Positions 15,478 through 22,918 of a DNA stretch of 38,519 nucleotides are shown here, piece after piece; the stretch's first letter is position 1; each line of letters opens with the position of its first letter. Below the pieces are notes generated by a model. It was not told the origin of the DNA, ran no database searches, and saw only the letters and a program-made list of their open reading frames with translations. This DNA is from DASUXY01 sp036377675 (GTDB lineage: Bacteria; Bacillota; Bacilli; Bacillales; Amphibacillaceae): positions 1 to 38,519 of the forward strand of contig DASUXY010000052.1 in assembly GCA_036377675.1 (NCBI GenBank). The letters run 5' to 3'. The position numbers and the translations under genes were made by a program.

Positions 15478-17199
15478 ATGACAAAAAAGGTTACTTTACC
15501 ACCACAGACAGGAGAACCAAGTGATGTTGAACGTATTAAAAGAGAGAGTAACTACTTGAGAGGAACATTAGCTGAGACGATGGAAGATCCGATCACAGCT
15601 GGAATACCAGATGACGATAATCGGTTATTGAAATTTCATGGCAGCTATTTGCAAGATGACCGCGATTTACGAACAGAACGACAACGTCAAAAGTTGGAAC
15701 CCGCCTATCAGTTTATGATTCGTGTCAGGGCTCCAGGGGGAGTAGCTACACCAGAACAATGGTTAGTCATGGATGAACTTGCCCACAAGTATGCAAACGG
15801 TACGTTAAAATTAACCACTCGACAAGCTTTTCAAATGCACGGAATATTGAAATGGAATATGAAAAAAACGATTCAAGAGATAAATGAAGCCTTAATGGAT
15901 TCTCTAGCAGCTTGTGGAGATGTCAATCGGAACGTCATGTGTAATCCAAACCCTTACCAATCCGATATTCATAGTGAAGTGTATCATTGGTCTGCAAAAC
16001 TAAGTGAACATTTATCACCACGAACAAAGGCCTATCATGAGATTTGGCTTGATGGAGAAAAGGTGATAGACAGTAAAGAAGATGAGGAAACGGAGCCCAT
16101 CTACGGAGCTGTTTATTTACCGCGTAAATTTAAAATTGGAATAGCTGTTCCTCCAAATAATGATGTCGATGTCTTTTCACAAGATATCGGTTTGATCGCC
16201 ATATTAGAAAAGGATGAACTCGTCGGCTTCAATATTGCGGTTGGAGGCGGTATGGGAATGACACATGGCGATAAGGAAACATATCCACAACTAGCCCGGG
16301 TAATTGGTTTTTGCCCAACGGACAAAATCATCGACGTAGCGGAAAAGTTGATTACGATTCAACGAGATTATGGAAATCGCTCCGTTCGAAAAAAAGCCCG
16401 CTTTAAATATACGATCGATGCTCGGGGATTAAACTGGGTTACAGAAGAGTTAAATAACCGTTTAGGTTGGGAAATTGAAGCTGCTCGTGATTATCAATTT
16501 ACACACCATGGGGATCGATATGGTTGGGTAAAAGGCAGTAATCATAAATGGAATTTCACTCTATTTATCCAAAATGGACGTGTTTTAGATACCGATCAAA
16601 ATAAACTCATGACAGGTCTTCGCGAAATCGCAAAAATTCATACGGGAGAATTCCGACTAAGTCCGAACCAAAACTTAATCATTAGTAATGTAACAAAAGA
16701 AAAAAAGCAGGAAGTTATGGCTTTACTAGAGGAGTATCGTATAACAGATGGGGCGCAATACTCAGCTTTGCGAAGAAGTTCGATCGCATGTGTCGCTTTA
16801 CCGACTTGTGGACTCGCCATGGCAGAAGCGGAACGTTATTTACCTTCATTAATAGATAAAATAGAAGTTATCATTGATGAAGCAGGATTGCGTGATCAAG
16901 AAATAAACATCCGAATGTCAGGTTGCCCTAACGGATGTTCAAGAGCACCTTTAGGGGAAATTGGTTTTATTGGTAAGTCTCCAGGGAAATATAATATGTA
17001 TTTAGGTGCGAGCCATACAGGAGATCGACTGAACAAATTATATAAAGAAAATGTCGGCGAGGAAGAAATTTTACAATTACTTAGACCACTCCTTTTCCAA
17101 TATGCGAAAGAAAGGAAAGAAGGAGAGCATTTCGGAGATTTTGTTATACGTGCCGGTCATGTAAAAGCCGTTCAATCTGGATTAGACTTTCACGATTAA
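15478..17199 (+). CDS. cysI: Assimilatory sulfite reductase hemoprotein, beta subunit
   Basis: This 573-residue enzyme reduces sulfite to sulfide in six electron steps at a siroheme-[4Fe-4S] centre. The four cluster cysteines lie in the two C-terminal motifs CVALPTCGLAMAEAER (Cx5C) and RMSGCPNGCSRAPLGEIG (Cx3C). The sulfite-binding arginines and lysines are in TLKLTTRQAFQ, NVMCNPNPYQ and KFKIGI. AAAGGGG precedes the ATG. It forms a pair with cysJ. The cofactor enzymes cobA, sirB and sirC flank the pair, so siroheme synthesis and use are encoded together. Confidence 0.94.
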   Translation: MTKKVTLPPQTGEPSDVERIKRESNYLRGTLAETMEDPITAGIPDDDNRLLKFHGSYLQDDRDLRTERQRQKLEPAYQFMIRVRAPGGVATPEQWLVMDELAHKYANGTLKLTTRQAFQMHGILKWNMKKTIQEINEALMDSLAACGDVNRNVMCNPNPYQSDIHSEVYHWSAKLSEHLSPRTKAYHEIWLDGEKVIDSKEDEETEPIYGAVYLPRKFKIGIAVPPNNDVDVFSQDIGLIAILEKDELVGFNIAVGGGMGMTHGDKETYPQLARVIGFCPTDKIIDVAEKLITIQRDYGNRSVRKKARFKYTIDARGLNWVTEELNNRLGWEIEAARDYQFTHHGDRYGWVKGSNHKWNFTLFIQNGRVLDTDQNKLMTGLREIAKIHTGEFRLSPNQNLIISNVTKEKKQEVMALLEEYRITDGAQYSALRRSSIACVALPTCGLAMAEAERYLPSLIDKIEVIIDEAGLRDQEINIRMSGCPNGCSRAPLGEIGFIGKSPGKYNMYLGASHTGDRLNKLYKENVGEEEILQLLRPLLFQYAKERKEGEHFGDFVIRAGHVKAVQSGLDFHD

Positions 17200-17205
17200 A
17201 ACTAG

Positions 17206-17232
17206 AAAAGGCCGTCTTTAAAGCGGTCTTTT
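17206..17232 (+). terminator. Hairpin between cysI and sirC
   Basis: AAAAGGCCG pairs with CGGTCTTTT (one G-U pair) around a nine-base loop, and the stem ends in TTTT. It may reduce rather than abolish readthrough into sirC, which begins 28 bases later. Confidence 0.5.
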
Positions 17233-17259
17233 CCTTATTAGAACAAGAGGTGACGTAAA

Positions 17260-17865
17260 GTGCCGAAATATTCAATTATGCTAGATGTTAAAGAACGAGA
17301 CGCCGTAGTTGTTGGTGGAGGGCAAGTAGCTCATCGGAAAGTAGTAGGACTATTACAGGCTGGTGCACATATTACCGTCATTAGCCCCAAAGTTAACGAA
17401 AACATACGAAATTTGTCTATGAAAAATTTGCTTGTTTGGAAAGAAAAAGTTATCGAAGAGAAGGATATTCAAGGTGCTTTTATTGTCATTGCAGCGACAA
17501 ACAATCAACAGGTAAATGAGCGTATCGCATCTTATGCCGGTGAACATCAGCTTATTAATGTCGTAGATCATCAAAAAAAGAGTAACTTTCACGTACCAGC
17601 GAAACTTGAAAGAGGGGCTTTAACAATAAGTGTTGCAACAGGCGGAGCTAGCCCTACATTGGCCAAAGTTATTCGCGATGAACTTGCCGAACGATACAGC
17701 TATGAATATGAAGATTATCTTACATTCCTTTCTATAGTACGAGAAAAAATGAAACAACAAAATATACCGAAACAAAAGAAGCAAGAATTGTTAAAAGAAA
17801 TTACGAGTATCGATTATAGGCAATCCAAACAAAAACAAATAGATTTTCTTCAAAGTTTGCCGTGA
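17260..17865 (+). CDS. sirC: Precorrin-2 dehydrogenase (SirC/YlnF type)
   Basis: This 201-residue NAD-dependent enzyme oxidises precorrin-2 to sirohydrochlorin. It has an N-terminal Rossmann domain (VVGGGQVAHRKVVGLLQAGAH, ITVISP) and the CysG/Met8-like segment FHVPAKLERGALTISVATGG followed by SPTLAKVIRDELAERY. Its length fits stand-alone SirC proteins. GTG 17260 has AGAGGTG seven bases upstream. It completes the siroheme pathway with cobA and sirB. Some relatives also have chelatase activity, but a separate sirB is present here. Confidence 0.9.
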   Translation: MPKYSIMLDVKERDAVVVGGGQVAHRKVVGLLQAGAHITVISPKVNENIRNLSMKNLLVWKEKVIEEKDIQGAFIVIAATNNQQVNERIASYAGEHQLINVVDHQKKSNFHVPAKLERGALTISVATGGASPTLAKVIRDELAERYSYEYEDYLTFLSIVREKMKQQNIPKQKKQELLKEITSIDYRQSKQKQIDFLQSLP

Positions 17866-17911
17866 CATCTGTTTAGCATGCACTGACTTGAATAGATAAC
17901 AGTTAAACAAA

Positions 17912-17937
17912 AAAAGTCAGGTTTTTTCCTGACTTTT
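17912..17937. terminator. Bidirectional terminator after sirC
   Basis: AAAAGTCAGG (17912-17921) pairs perfectly with CCTGACTTTT (17928-17937) around six T. The stem is flanked by A-rich and T-rich ends, so it works on both strands. It separates sirC from the convergent DUF3231 gene. Confidence 0.8.
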
Positions 17938-17942
17938 AAACG

Positions 17943-18458
17943 TTATTCTTTGTTTGGGGTATTTAGATGAAGTGGCGGTGAAACTAACCAACCTTTTTCC
18001 TTATTTAATTTAAGTACCTTGGCTCCAAACTGTGCTTTATTCATATGAAATTGGCCAAACATTAGCCCGATGTCTTCCCGAATGGATTGCCCTATCATTG
18101 TGCTACAAGTGACAAGTCCTTTTGCTACATCCATAGATAAAGTTGCGCTAATTTCTGGATCATTAAACCGTGCTCCAGTAGGAATTCCTTCTAAATTTGC
18201 AACTGATCGTTCAGGTGGAGTAGGAGGAAGAGGTAAACCATTTGCTTTTAATAATTTTTCAACCTGTTGATTTTCATCATGAATACTTTGTATAGCTTCT
18301 TCGAGAAGGCTTTTTAAATCTTTGTCACCACAATGATTGATAAACGTTTGATACTTAACAGAACCTCCCTTATTTCCTAAAAGGTATGTCCAGATTCCAA
18401 ACGCTTCACCATAGTGCATCGGTTCATCTTTCGGATTACCACTAAACATTCCCATCAT
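17943..18458 (-). CDS. DUF3231 family protein
   Basis: This 171-residue helical protein matches the DUF3231 family, which is common in spore formers and often present as one- or two-domain proteins. Visible parts are MHYGEAFGIWTYLLGNKGG, a helix with INHCGDKDLKSLLEEAI, a proline-rich linker (GLPLPPTPPERSV) and helices with FGQFHMNKAQFGAKVLKL. It is a single-domain version, about half the length of two-domain members. The start at 18458 follows AAGGAGCG. Its function is unknown; some relatives are linked to the spore coat, which would fit a spore former. Confidence 0.75.
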   Translation of the reverse strand: MMGMFSGNPKDEPMHYGEAFGIWTYLLGNKGGSVKYQTFINHCGDKDLKSLLEEAIQSIHDENQQVEKLLKANGLPLPPTPPERSVANLEGIPTGARFNDPEISATLSMDVAKGLVTCSTMIGQSIREDIGLMFGQFHMNKAQFGAKVLKLNKEKGWLVSPPLHLNTPNKE

Positions 18459-18517
18459 TTTCGCTCCTTGTCTTTATGAGTAATTAATACTAGTATTCGA
18501 TTTTTTTCAGGAAATAT

Positions 18518-18832
18518 TCATTTGTTAATAATAAAAGGAAAATCACTTTCCTTAACTTTACTAACAATATGGTCTGTAACCTTAAAGCGATTGAACAAAG
18601 CAATCAGTTTTAGAATCGGTTTAATACGCTCTATGGCTAGAACGTTATTATCTGTCATCGAGGAATCATTTGGATCAACCTGATAAGCAGTTTCGTACTC
18701 GACCTCATGATCGGTTAGGTACTTTATAGGGGGTGAAAAAGCTTTTATAACTTCATAAAAAAATGATGAGAAAATACGAAAGAGGTCATTTAATTTAAAA
18801 AGAATCTTCCTTGAAACAGGATCGTACGTTCG
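18518..18832 (-). pseudogene. Unidentified 5'-truncated coding remnant
   Basis: The minus strand is open for 104 codons from a stop at 18833-18835 to a TGA at 18518-18520. It reads protein-like sequence (TYDPVSRKILFKLNDLF, FSSFFYEVIKAFSPPIKYL, NVLAIERIKPILKLIALF, VTDHIVSKVKESDFPFI). No start codon occurs in the first half and there is no ribosome binding site. This looks like the 3' part of a lost gene. I do not recognise the family. Confidence 0.4.
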
Positions 18833-18963
18833 TCATAATGTATATGAGTAAACACGTTAGGCAAATCGTTTGTCAAAGAACAAAAATTTGTAATAAGGAC
18901 AAAGAGTCAATCATACGTTTGGCTACTTTTTTAAAATAAAAAAGTACGGAGGTGTAGTATGAG

Positions 18964-19302
18964 ATGATTAATCGTATTAAAGATCGCGGGATGATGAAGT
19001 GAACGTCGATCATGCTACTAGAGCATGTCGAGGTATTAAAACAGATATTTGCTGAAGAGGAGCGCAAAGAGAAGCCAATCATCGATGAACAACAATTGGT
19101 GGAAATAAACGCCAAACTTACATGTGCGTTAAAAGATCAGCGAGTCGTTGAAATTACATATTACGATCATGTCCTTTTTTGTGGGAAAAAAGCGACCGGG
19201 GAGATGTTGACAATCGATACTCTCAGAGGATTGATTCGCTTGGGCGATGAAGGGATATGTGACATTGCTTTTGAAAGCGTATTGGATGTAACGATTTTAT
19301 AA
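18964..19302 (+). pseudogene. YolD-like gene with in-frame TGA at codon 13
   Basis: ATG 18964, with GGAGGTG about eleven bases upstream, begins MINRIKDRGMMK and then meets TGA at 19000-19002. The same frame continues as TSIMLLEHVEVLKQIFAEEE and on to LDVTIL at 19302, for 112 codons in total. YolD-like proteins have a tryptophan at this point (MMKWTSMMLPEH-type), so one TGG to TGA change explains the stop. A shorter product could start at ATG 19012. YolD-like genes usually accompany a Y-family DNA polymerase gene, which is absent here. Confidence 0.75.
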
Positions 19303-19388
19303 CCACCTTTTCACATTATTGTAGAGATAAGGAAGTGAATGCTCTCCTCGCGTTTCTATAATCGAGCTCGACTTTTTGCTCATATCGA

Positions 19389-20279
19389 CTAATGACGAGG
19401 CAAATGTTCCTTTAATAAAGGGATGAGCGTATGGGCGATAAATGTTCCAGCCGATTTCGGAGCAACTTTTCCAGGTAAACCGAGCGCGTGAATCGTTTGG
19501 ATCCCTTTTTTTTGGGCAGATGCGAAGTCGACCCCTCCAGGATTAGAAGCTAAATCGATGATGAGTGAGGATGGGTCGAACGATGACAAAATATCCTCGG
19601 TAATGATTCGCTGTGGAATTGTGTTTATCCACATATCGATTTCTGCTGCTTCTCGTTTGATATGTGCTATTTGTACAGGTCGTAAACCCATTTCAATCAT
19701 TCGGGCAAAGTGAGCAGATTTTCTAGCTCCGACCGAGACGTGTGCACCAACATTTGCGAATAAACGCGCAACGGTCATGCCGACTCTCCCAAAGCCGAGT
19801 ACGCATACACGTGCCCCGTGAATCGTCCTGTCCGTATGCTCCATGGCGAGTTGCAAAGCCCCTTCAGCTGTTGGAATGGAATTCATAATCGCTAAGTCAT
19901 CGCACGCAAACAGCCGAATCAATGTTCGCTCATGTTTCCGAGTGATTTCATCTAAATATGAATTGGAAATGCCTGTATAAATGGTACAATGGGCAGGTGT
20001 TTGTGCAATGTGTTCTTCCGACACGATGAGTTCCTCTTCGGCATACGGTGCTAGTTCAACTTTTCCATCCTTATTTGTTCCGGAGACAGGTAACAAAATC
20101 GCATCGATTTCGGAAAAGTTGATGTGAGCGAGCGACGTCTGAATAACGTTTGCCTGTGAAACGTTCTTTCGTTCAAAGCCGACTAAAAAAATGTTCTGTA
20201 CGCTCCTCGATAGTTGCTCGATGACTTCTACATATCGAGCGTCTCCACCAATGATCACCATTTTAAAATTGTTTACCAT
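19389..20279 (-). CDS. dpaA: Dipicolinate synthase subunit A
   Basis: This 296-residue protein has the length and sequence pattern of SpoVFA/DpaA. It has an N-terminal domain beginning VIIGGDARYVEVIEQLS and PVSGTNKDGKVEL, and a Rossmann domain with VCVLGFGRVGMTVARLFANVG. Further on are VSVGARKSAHFARM, IDMWINTIP and LIIDLASNPGGVDF, with a C-terminal HALGLPGKVAPKSAGTFIA. With DpaB it converts dihydrodipicolinate to dipicolinic acid, the spore-core chelator, in the mother cell. AGGTGG precedes the start. The usual partner dpaB does not follow it; a convergent yolD-like gene does. It is divergent from diaminopimelate dehydrogenase, whose substrate lies on the same branch. Confidence 0.88.
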   Translation of the reverse strand: MVNNFKMVIIGGDARYVEVIEQLSRSVQNIFLVGFERKNVSQANVIQTSLAHINFSEIDAILLPVSGTNKDGKVELAPYAEEELIVSEEHIAQTPAHCTIYTGISNSYLDEITRKHERTLIRLFACDDLAIMNSIPTAEGALQLAMEHTDRTIHGARVCVLGFGRVGMTVARLFANVGAHVSVGARKSAHFARMIEMGLRPVQIAHIKREAAEIDMWINTIPQRIITEDILSSFDPSSLIIDLASNPGGVDFASAQKKGIQTIHALGLPGKVAPKSAGTFIAHTLIPLLKEHLPRH

Positions 20280-20524
20280 TCAATCTGTTCCACCTTTCAT
20301 CGTTGACATCATCCCTTTCCTCAGCGACTTTTACGTTCTGCAGAAAAACAATGACGTTTACAATCTGTTCAGTGCCGATATTAAATATACGTATAAAGTC
20401 TATTTTTATGTTATCATAAATGATTAAAGTTAGGAGATCGATTCGTTTCTGTTATTTTTTACATACAAGTGTACAATGAGTAGTTAGACTGAAACGTTAT
20501 AAAATAGTAAAGGATGTGGATCAA
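20280..20524. promoter_or_regulatory. Divergent intergenic region dpaA / ddh
   Basis: This A+T-rich region of about 245 bases must hold the start sites of dpaA (minus) and ddh (plus). A TATAAAAT stretch lies at about 20499-20506 on the plus strand, but its -35 is poor. No reliable sporulation sigma-factor site could be assigned by eye. Confidence 0.35.
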
Positions 20525-21511
20525 TTGGGGAATAAAATCAAAATAGGCATTGTTGGTTACGGAAATTTAGGGCGGGGAGCTGAAATTGCTGTCTCAAAAA
20601 ATCCGGACATGGAATTAGTCGCTATTTTTACACGAAGAGATCCTTCACAAATCGAAACGGTTCATGAACATGTCGCCGTTCATTCGCAAAAGGATATCGG
20701 AAACTTTAAAGAATCCATCGACGTTATGATTCTTTGCGGTGGATCAGCAAATGATCTACCTGAAATGAGCCCAGAAATTGCAAAAATGTACAACATCGTC
20801 GATAGCTTTGATAACCATGCCAAAATACCCGAGCATGTGAAACGGGTCGATGAACAGGCTCAAGCGAATGGTACACTAGGAATTGTTTCGACAGGTTGGG
20901 ATCCAGGGCTATTTTCAATGAACCGTTTGCTCGGTGAAGTTGTCGTCCCCCTAGGAGAAACGACAACATTTTGGGGTGAAGGATTAAGTCAAGGTCATTC
21001 CGAAGCGGTCAGACGCGTGAAAGGTGTCAAAGATGCTGTTCAATATACAGTTCCGATTGAAGAACAATTGCATCGAGCACGGACAAATCAAGGAGCTCAT
21101 CCCGATGCGTCTAAACGTCATAAACGGGTTTGCTATGTCGTAGCTGAGCAAGGTGAAGATGAAGAAAGAATCAAACACGACATTCAAACGATGCCTGACT
21201 ATTTCGCAGATTACGATACGACGGTCCATTTTATTAGTGAAGAAGAGTTACAACAGAGTCATCATAAAATGAAACATGGTGGCTTCGTTATTCGTTCCGG
21301 ACAAACAACAGATGATCATGCGCAAACGGTTGAATTTTCGTTAACATTAGAAAGCAATCCAGAATTCACAGCAAGTGTTTTAGTAGCTTATGCACGAGCA
21401 GCTTATAAAATGAATCAACTAGGGCAAACAGGTGCGAGAACTGTTTTTGATGTTCCGTTGTCTGCCTTAACGCCTAAATCAATGGAACAAATTATGAAAG
21501 AATGGTTATAA
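20525..21511 (+). CDS. ddh: meso-Diaminopimelate D-dehydrogenase
   Basis: This 328-residue NADPH-dependent enzyme makes meso-diaminopimelate in one step from tetrahydrodipicolinate, bypassing the acylation branch of lysine and peptidoglycan synthesis. It has the N-terminal nucleotide motif IGIVGYGNLGRGAE and FTRRDP. The block VMILCGGSANDLPE is followed by STGWDPGLFSMNRLLGE, FWGEGLSQGHSEAVRR, HGGFVIRSG and LESNPEFTASVLVAYARAA. TTG 20525 is preferred because AAAGGATG lies ten bases upstream and the protein then begins MGNKIKIGIVG like relatives; a GTG at 20516 is also in frame. Only some Bacillaceae use this route. Confidence 0.92.
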   Translation: MGNKIKIGIVGYGNLGRGAEIAVSKNPDMELVAIFTRRDPSQIETVHEHVAVHSQKDIGNFKESIDVMILCGGSANDLPEMSPEIAKMYNIVDSFDNHAKIPEHVKRVDEQAQANGTLGIVSTGWDPGLFSMNRLLGEVVVPLGETTTFWGEGLSQGHSEAVRRVKGVKDAVQYTVPIEEQLHRARTNQGAHPDASKRHKRVCYVVAEQGEDEERIKHDIQTMPDYFADYDTTVHFISEEELQQSHHKMKHGGFVIRSGQTTDDHAQTVEFSLTLESNPEFTASVLVAYARAAYKMNQLGQTGARTVFDVPLSALTPKSMEQIMKEWL

Positions 21512-21536
21512 ACATTCGTTTAAAAATACAAGTAAA

Positions 21537-21568
21537 AAGGGAAGAGACTTCTGTATCGTCCTTCCCTT
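21537..21568. terminator. Convergent terminator ddh / aroK
   Basis: AAGGGAAG with AGAC pairs with GTC and CTTCCCTT around a short loop, and a T-rich end (CTTCTTT) follows. It lies between the convergent ddh and shikimate kinase genes. Confidence 0.6.
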
Positions 21569-21590
21569 CTTTCATGCGGAACATGTCCGT

Positions 21591-22142
21591 TTAATGAATG
21601 GTTGAGGATTCGCTCTTTCGTAAGGCTGTAATCATTTGCTGCGCGGTTTCCTCTATTGAAAGTTGATCGATGGCTATTCTTACATGATAATTTTGTTCAT
21701 AAAGTTTTTTTCGTTCATTAAATAACTGTTTCATCTCTTCTACACTTTTATCGTGTAAAACAGGCCGACTATCGAAGATTTCGGGCAAACGTTCTTGCCA
21801 AGCCTCCCAAGAAAGGTCGAGAAAAATGACGATGCTTGAGGATAAACAAGCTTCTCGAATTTCTTGTTGTAAAAAAGCTCCTCCTCCGGGTGAAATGATC
21901 GTTCCGTTTTGTTTGTCGCAAAGTGTTAAGATGACTTCCTTCTCTTTTTTTCGAAATGCGCTTTCACCGAGCGCTTCAAAGATTGTAGCTGTCGGCATGT
22001 TCATTTCTTTCTCAATCTGTTCGTCCGTATCGACAAATTGCCGATCTAGTTTGTTAGCTAACACTTTTCCAGCACTTGTTTTCCCAACACCCATAAACCC
22101 AATTAAAACAATATTTTTTGAAGTTTGTTTGTTTGTATCCAT
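21591..22142 (-). CDS. aroK: Shikimate kinase
   Basis: This 183-residue kinase phosphorylates shikimate to shikimate 3-phosphate in aromatic amino acid synthesis. It has Walker A (GFMGVGKTSAGK, residues about 15-26), the shikimate-binding DTDEQIE, the conserved arginine in ALGESAFRKKEKEV, the GGGAF motif and the lid arginine in DSRPVL. GAGGTAAACG lies just before the ATG. It is a single gene, with convergent ddh downstream and the divergent glutaredoxin-like gene upstream. Confidence 0.92.
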   Translation of the reverse strand: MDTNKQTSKNIVLIGFMGVGKTSAGKVLANKLDRQFVDTDEQIEKEMNMPTATIFEALGESAFRKKEKEVILTLCDKQNGTIISPGGGAFLQQEIREACLSSSIVIFLDLSWEAWQERLPEIFDSRPVLHDKSVEEMKQLFNERKKLYEQNYHVRIAIDQLSIEETAQQMITALRKSESSTIH

Positions 22143-22301
22143 CGTTTACCTCTTTTCTAGTATTTAAACTATGTAGTCGTCGAGCGTAAGGTTTATACAT
22201 ATTTTAACGTAGATTAACGGACTGTAAACCCCACACGTAACAAAATACGTGAGGTTTTCAATCCATTGTGGCAAACTAAAAACAGAGAGGTGGAATGATC
22301 C

Positions 22302-22559
22302 ATGGTGAAGAAAGTTATTTTATATATGCGAAAGCCTTGTCCCTTATGTGATGATGCAAAAACATGGTTGACGATACTACAACAGGAATACTCTTTTGTC
22401 ATTGAGGAAAGAAATATTGAGACGAATGATGAATGGCTTGAAAAATATCAACTGATGATCCCTGTTATTGAAATCGGTGGGGTAACTTTGCACGCCGAAC
22501 AGTTAAATCTAGCTTCCTTAGAAAATGCACTAAAACCATTCGTAAATGAAGGGAAATAA
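22302..22559 (+). CDS. Glutaredoxin family protein
   Basis: This 85-residue thioredoxin-fold protein has a CPLC redox motif close to the N-terminus (LYMRKPCPLCDDAKTWL), a cis-proline-type turn (LMIPVIEIGG) and a C-terminal helix. The length and motif fit the small glutaredoxin-like (DUF836-type) proteins of Bacillaceae, which often precede cggR-gapA as here. GAGAGGTGG lies before the ATG. The cellular substrate is unknown. It is divergent from aroK. Confidence 0.82.
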   Translation: MVKKVILYMRKPCPLCDDAKTWLTILQQEYSFVIEERNIETNDEWLEKYQLMIPVIEIGGVTLHAEQLNLASLENALKPFVNEGK

Positions 22560-22677
22560 CCACTTCCTCCTAATTTAATATCGTTATGTACGAATTCATG
22601 GCGGGATACATCGCTTGTTGACGACGTGTAATATTTTTCTAATGATCGCCGTACAATCATTGTATAGGCAGATACTA

Positions 22678-22686
22678 TGTTATAAT
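22678..22686 (+). promoter_or_regulatory. Extended -10 promoter for the gap operon
   Basis: TATAAT (22681-22686) is preceded by TG and one base, an extended -10. A TTGTAT lies 15 bases further upstream as a poor -35. In Bacillus the cggR-gapA promoter is expected just upstream of cggR, and here it directly precedes the cggR stump. Confidence 0.6.
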
Positions 22687-22689
22687 CCG

Positions 22690-22899
22690 TGTAAAAAAAC
22701 AAGGTGGAAAAATTTTTAAAACGAAGTGGGACACGGCCTTCAATTAACAGACTTAAAAACAGCGAAGTACGTACTTGCTGTAGCTGGGGGAAAGTCGAAA
22801 GCTAAAGCCATTACTTCTTATTTCCGACGCGCAAAAAGCGATGTCTTAATTACGGATGAAGCTGCTGCTCAGCAAATTTTGCAAGGTAAATCCTTATAA
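22690..22899 (+). pseudogene. cggR: cggR 3' stump (central glycolytic genes regulator)
   Basis: The last 57 codons read VGHGLQLTDLKTAKYVLAVA, then GGKSKAKAITSYFRRAKSDV and LITDEAAAQQILQGKSL, and stop at 22897-22899. This matches the C-terminal end of the sugar-binding domain of CggR (GLQLEDLK...AVAGG.SKA.AI...VLITDEGAAKQLL). About six further codons in another frame (GGKIFKT at 22703-22723) would fit the preceding CggR residues after a one-base shift. The DNA-binding domain and most of the effector domain are missing, and no usable start or ribosome binding site is present. CggR normally represses the gap operon in the absence of fructose-1,6-bisphosphate, so that control is probably lost unless another copy exists. 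Confidence 0.8.
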
Positions 22900-22918
22900 A
22901 TTAAAGGAGGAAAATCAA

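Noticed and set aside
22210..22265. Hairpin with CACGT/ACGTG arms between aroK and the glutaredoxin-like gene
   Set aside because: The stem has an internal loop and few T follow; it lies between divergent genes where a terminator is not expected.
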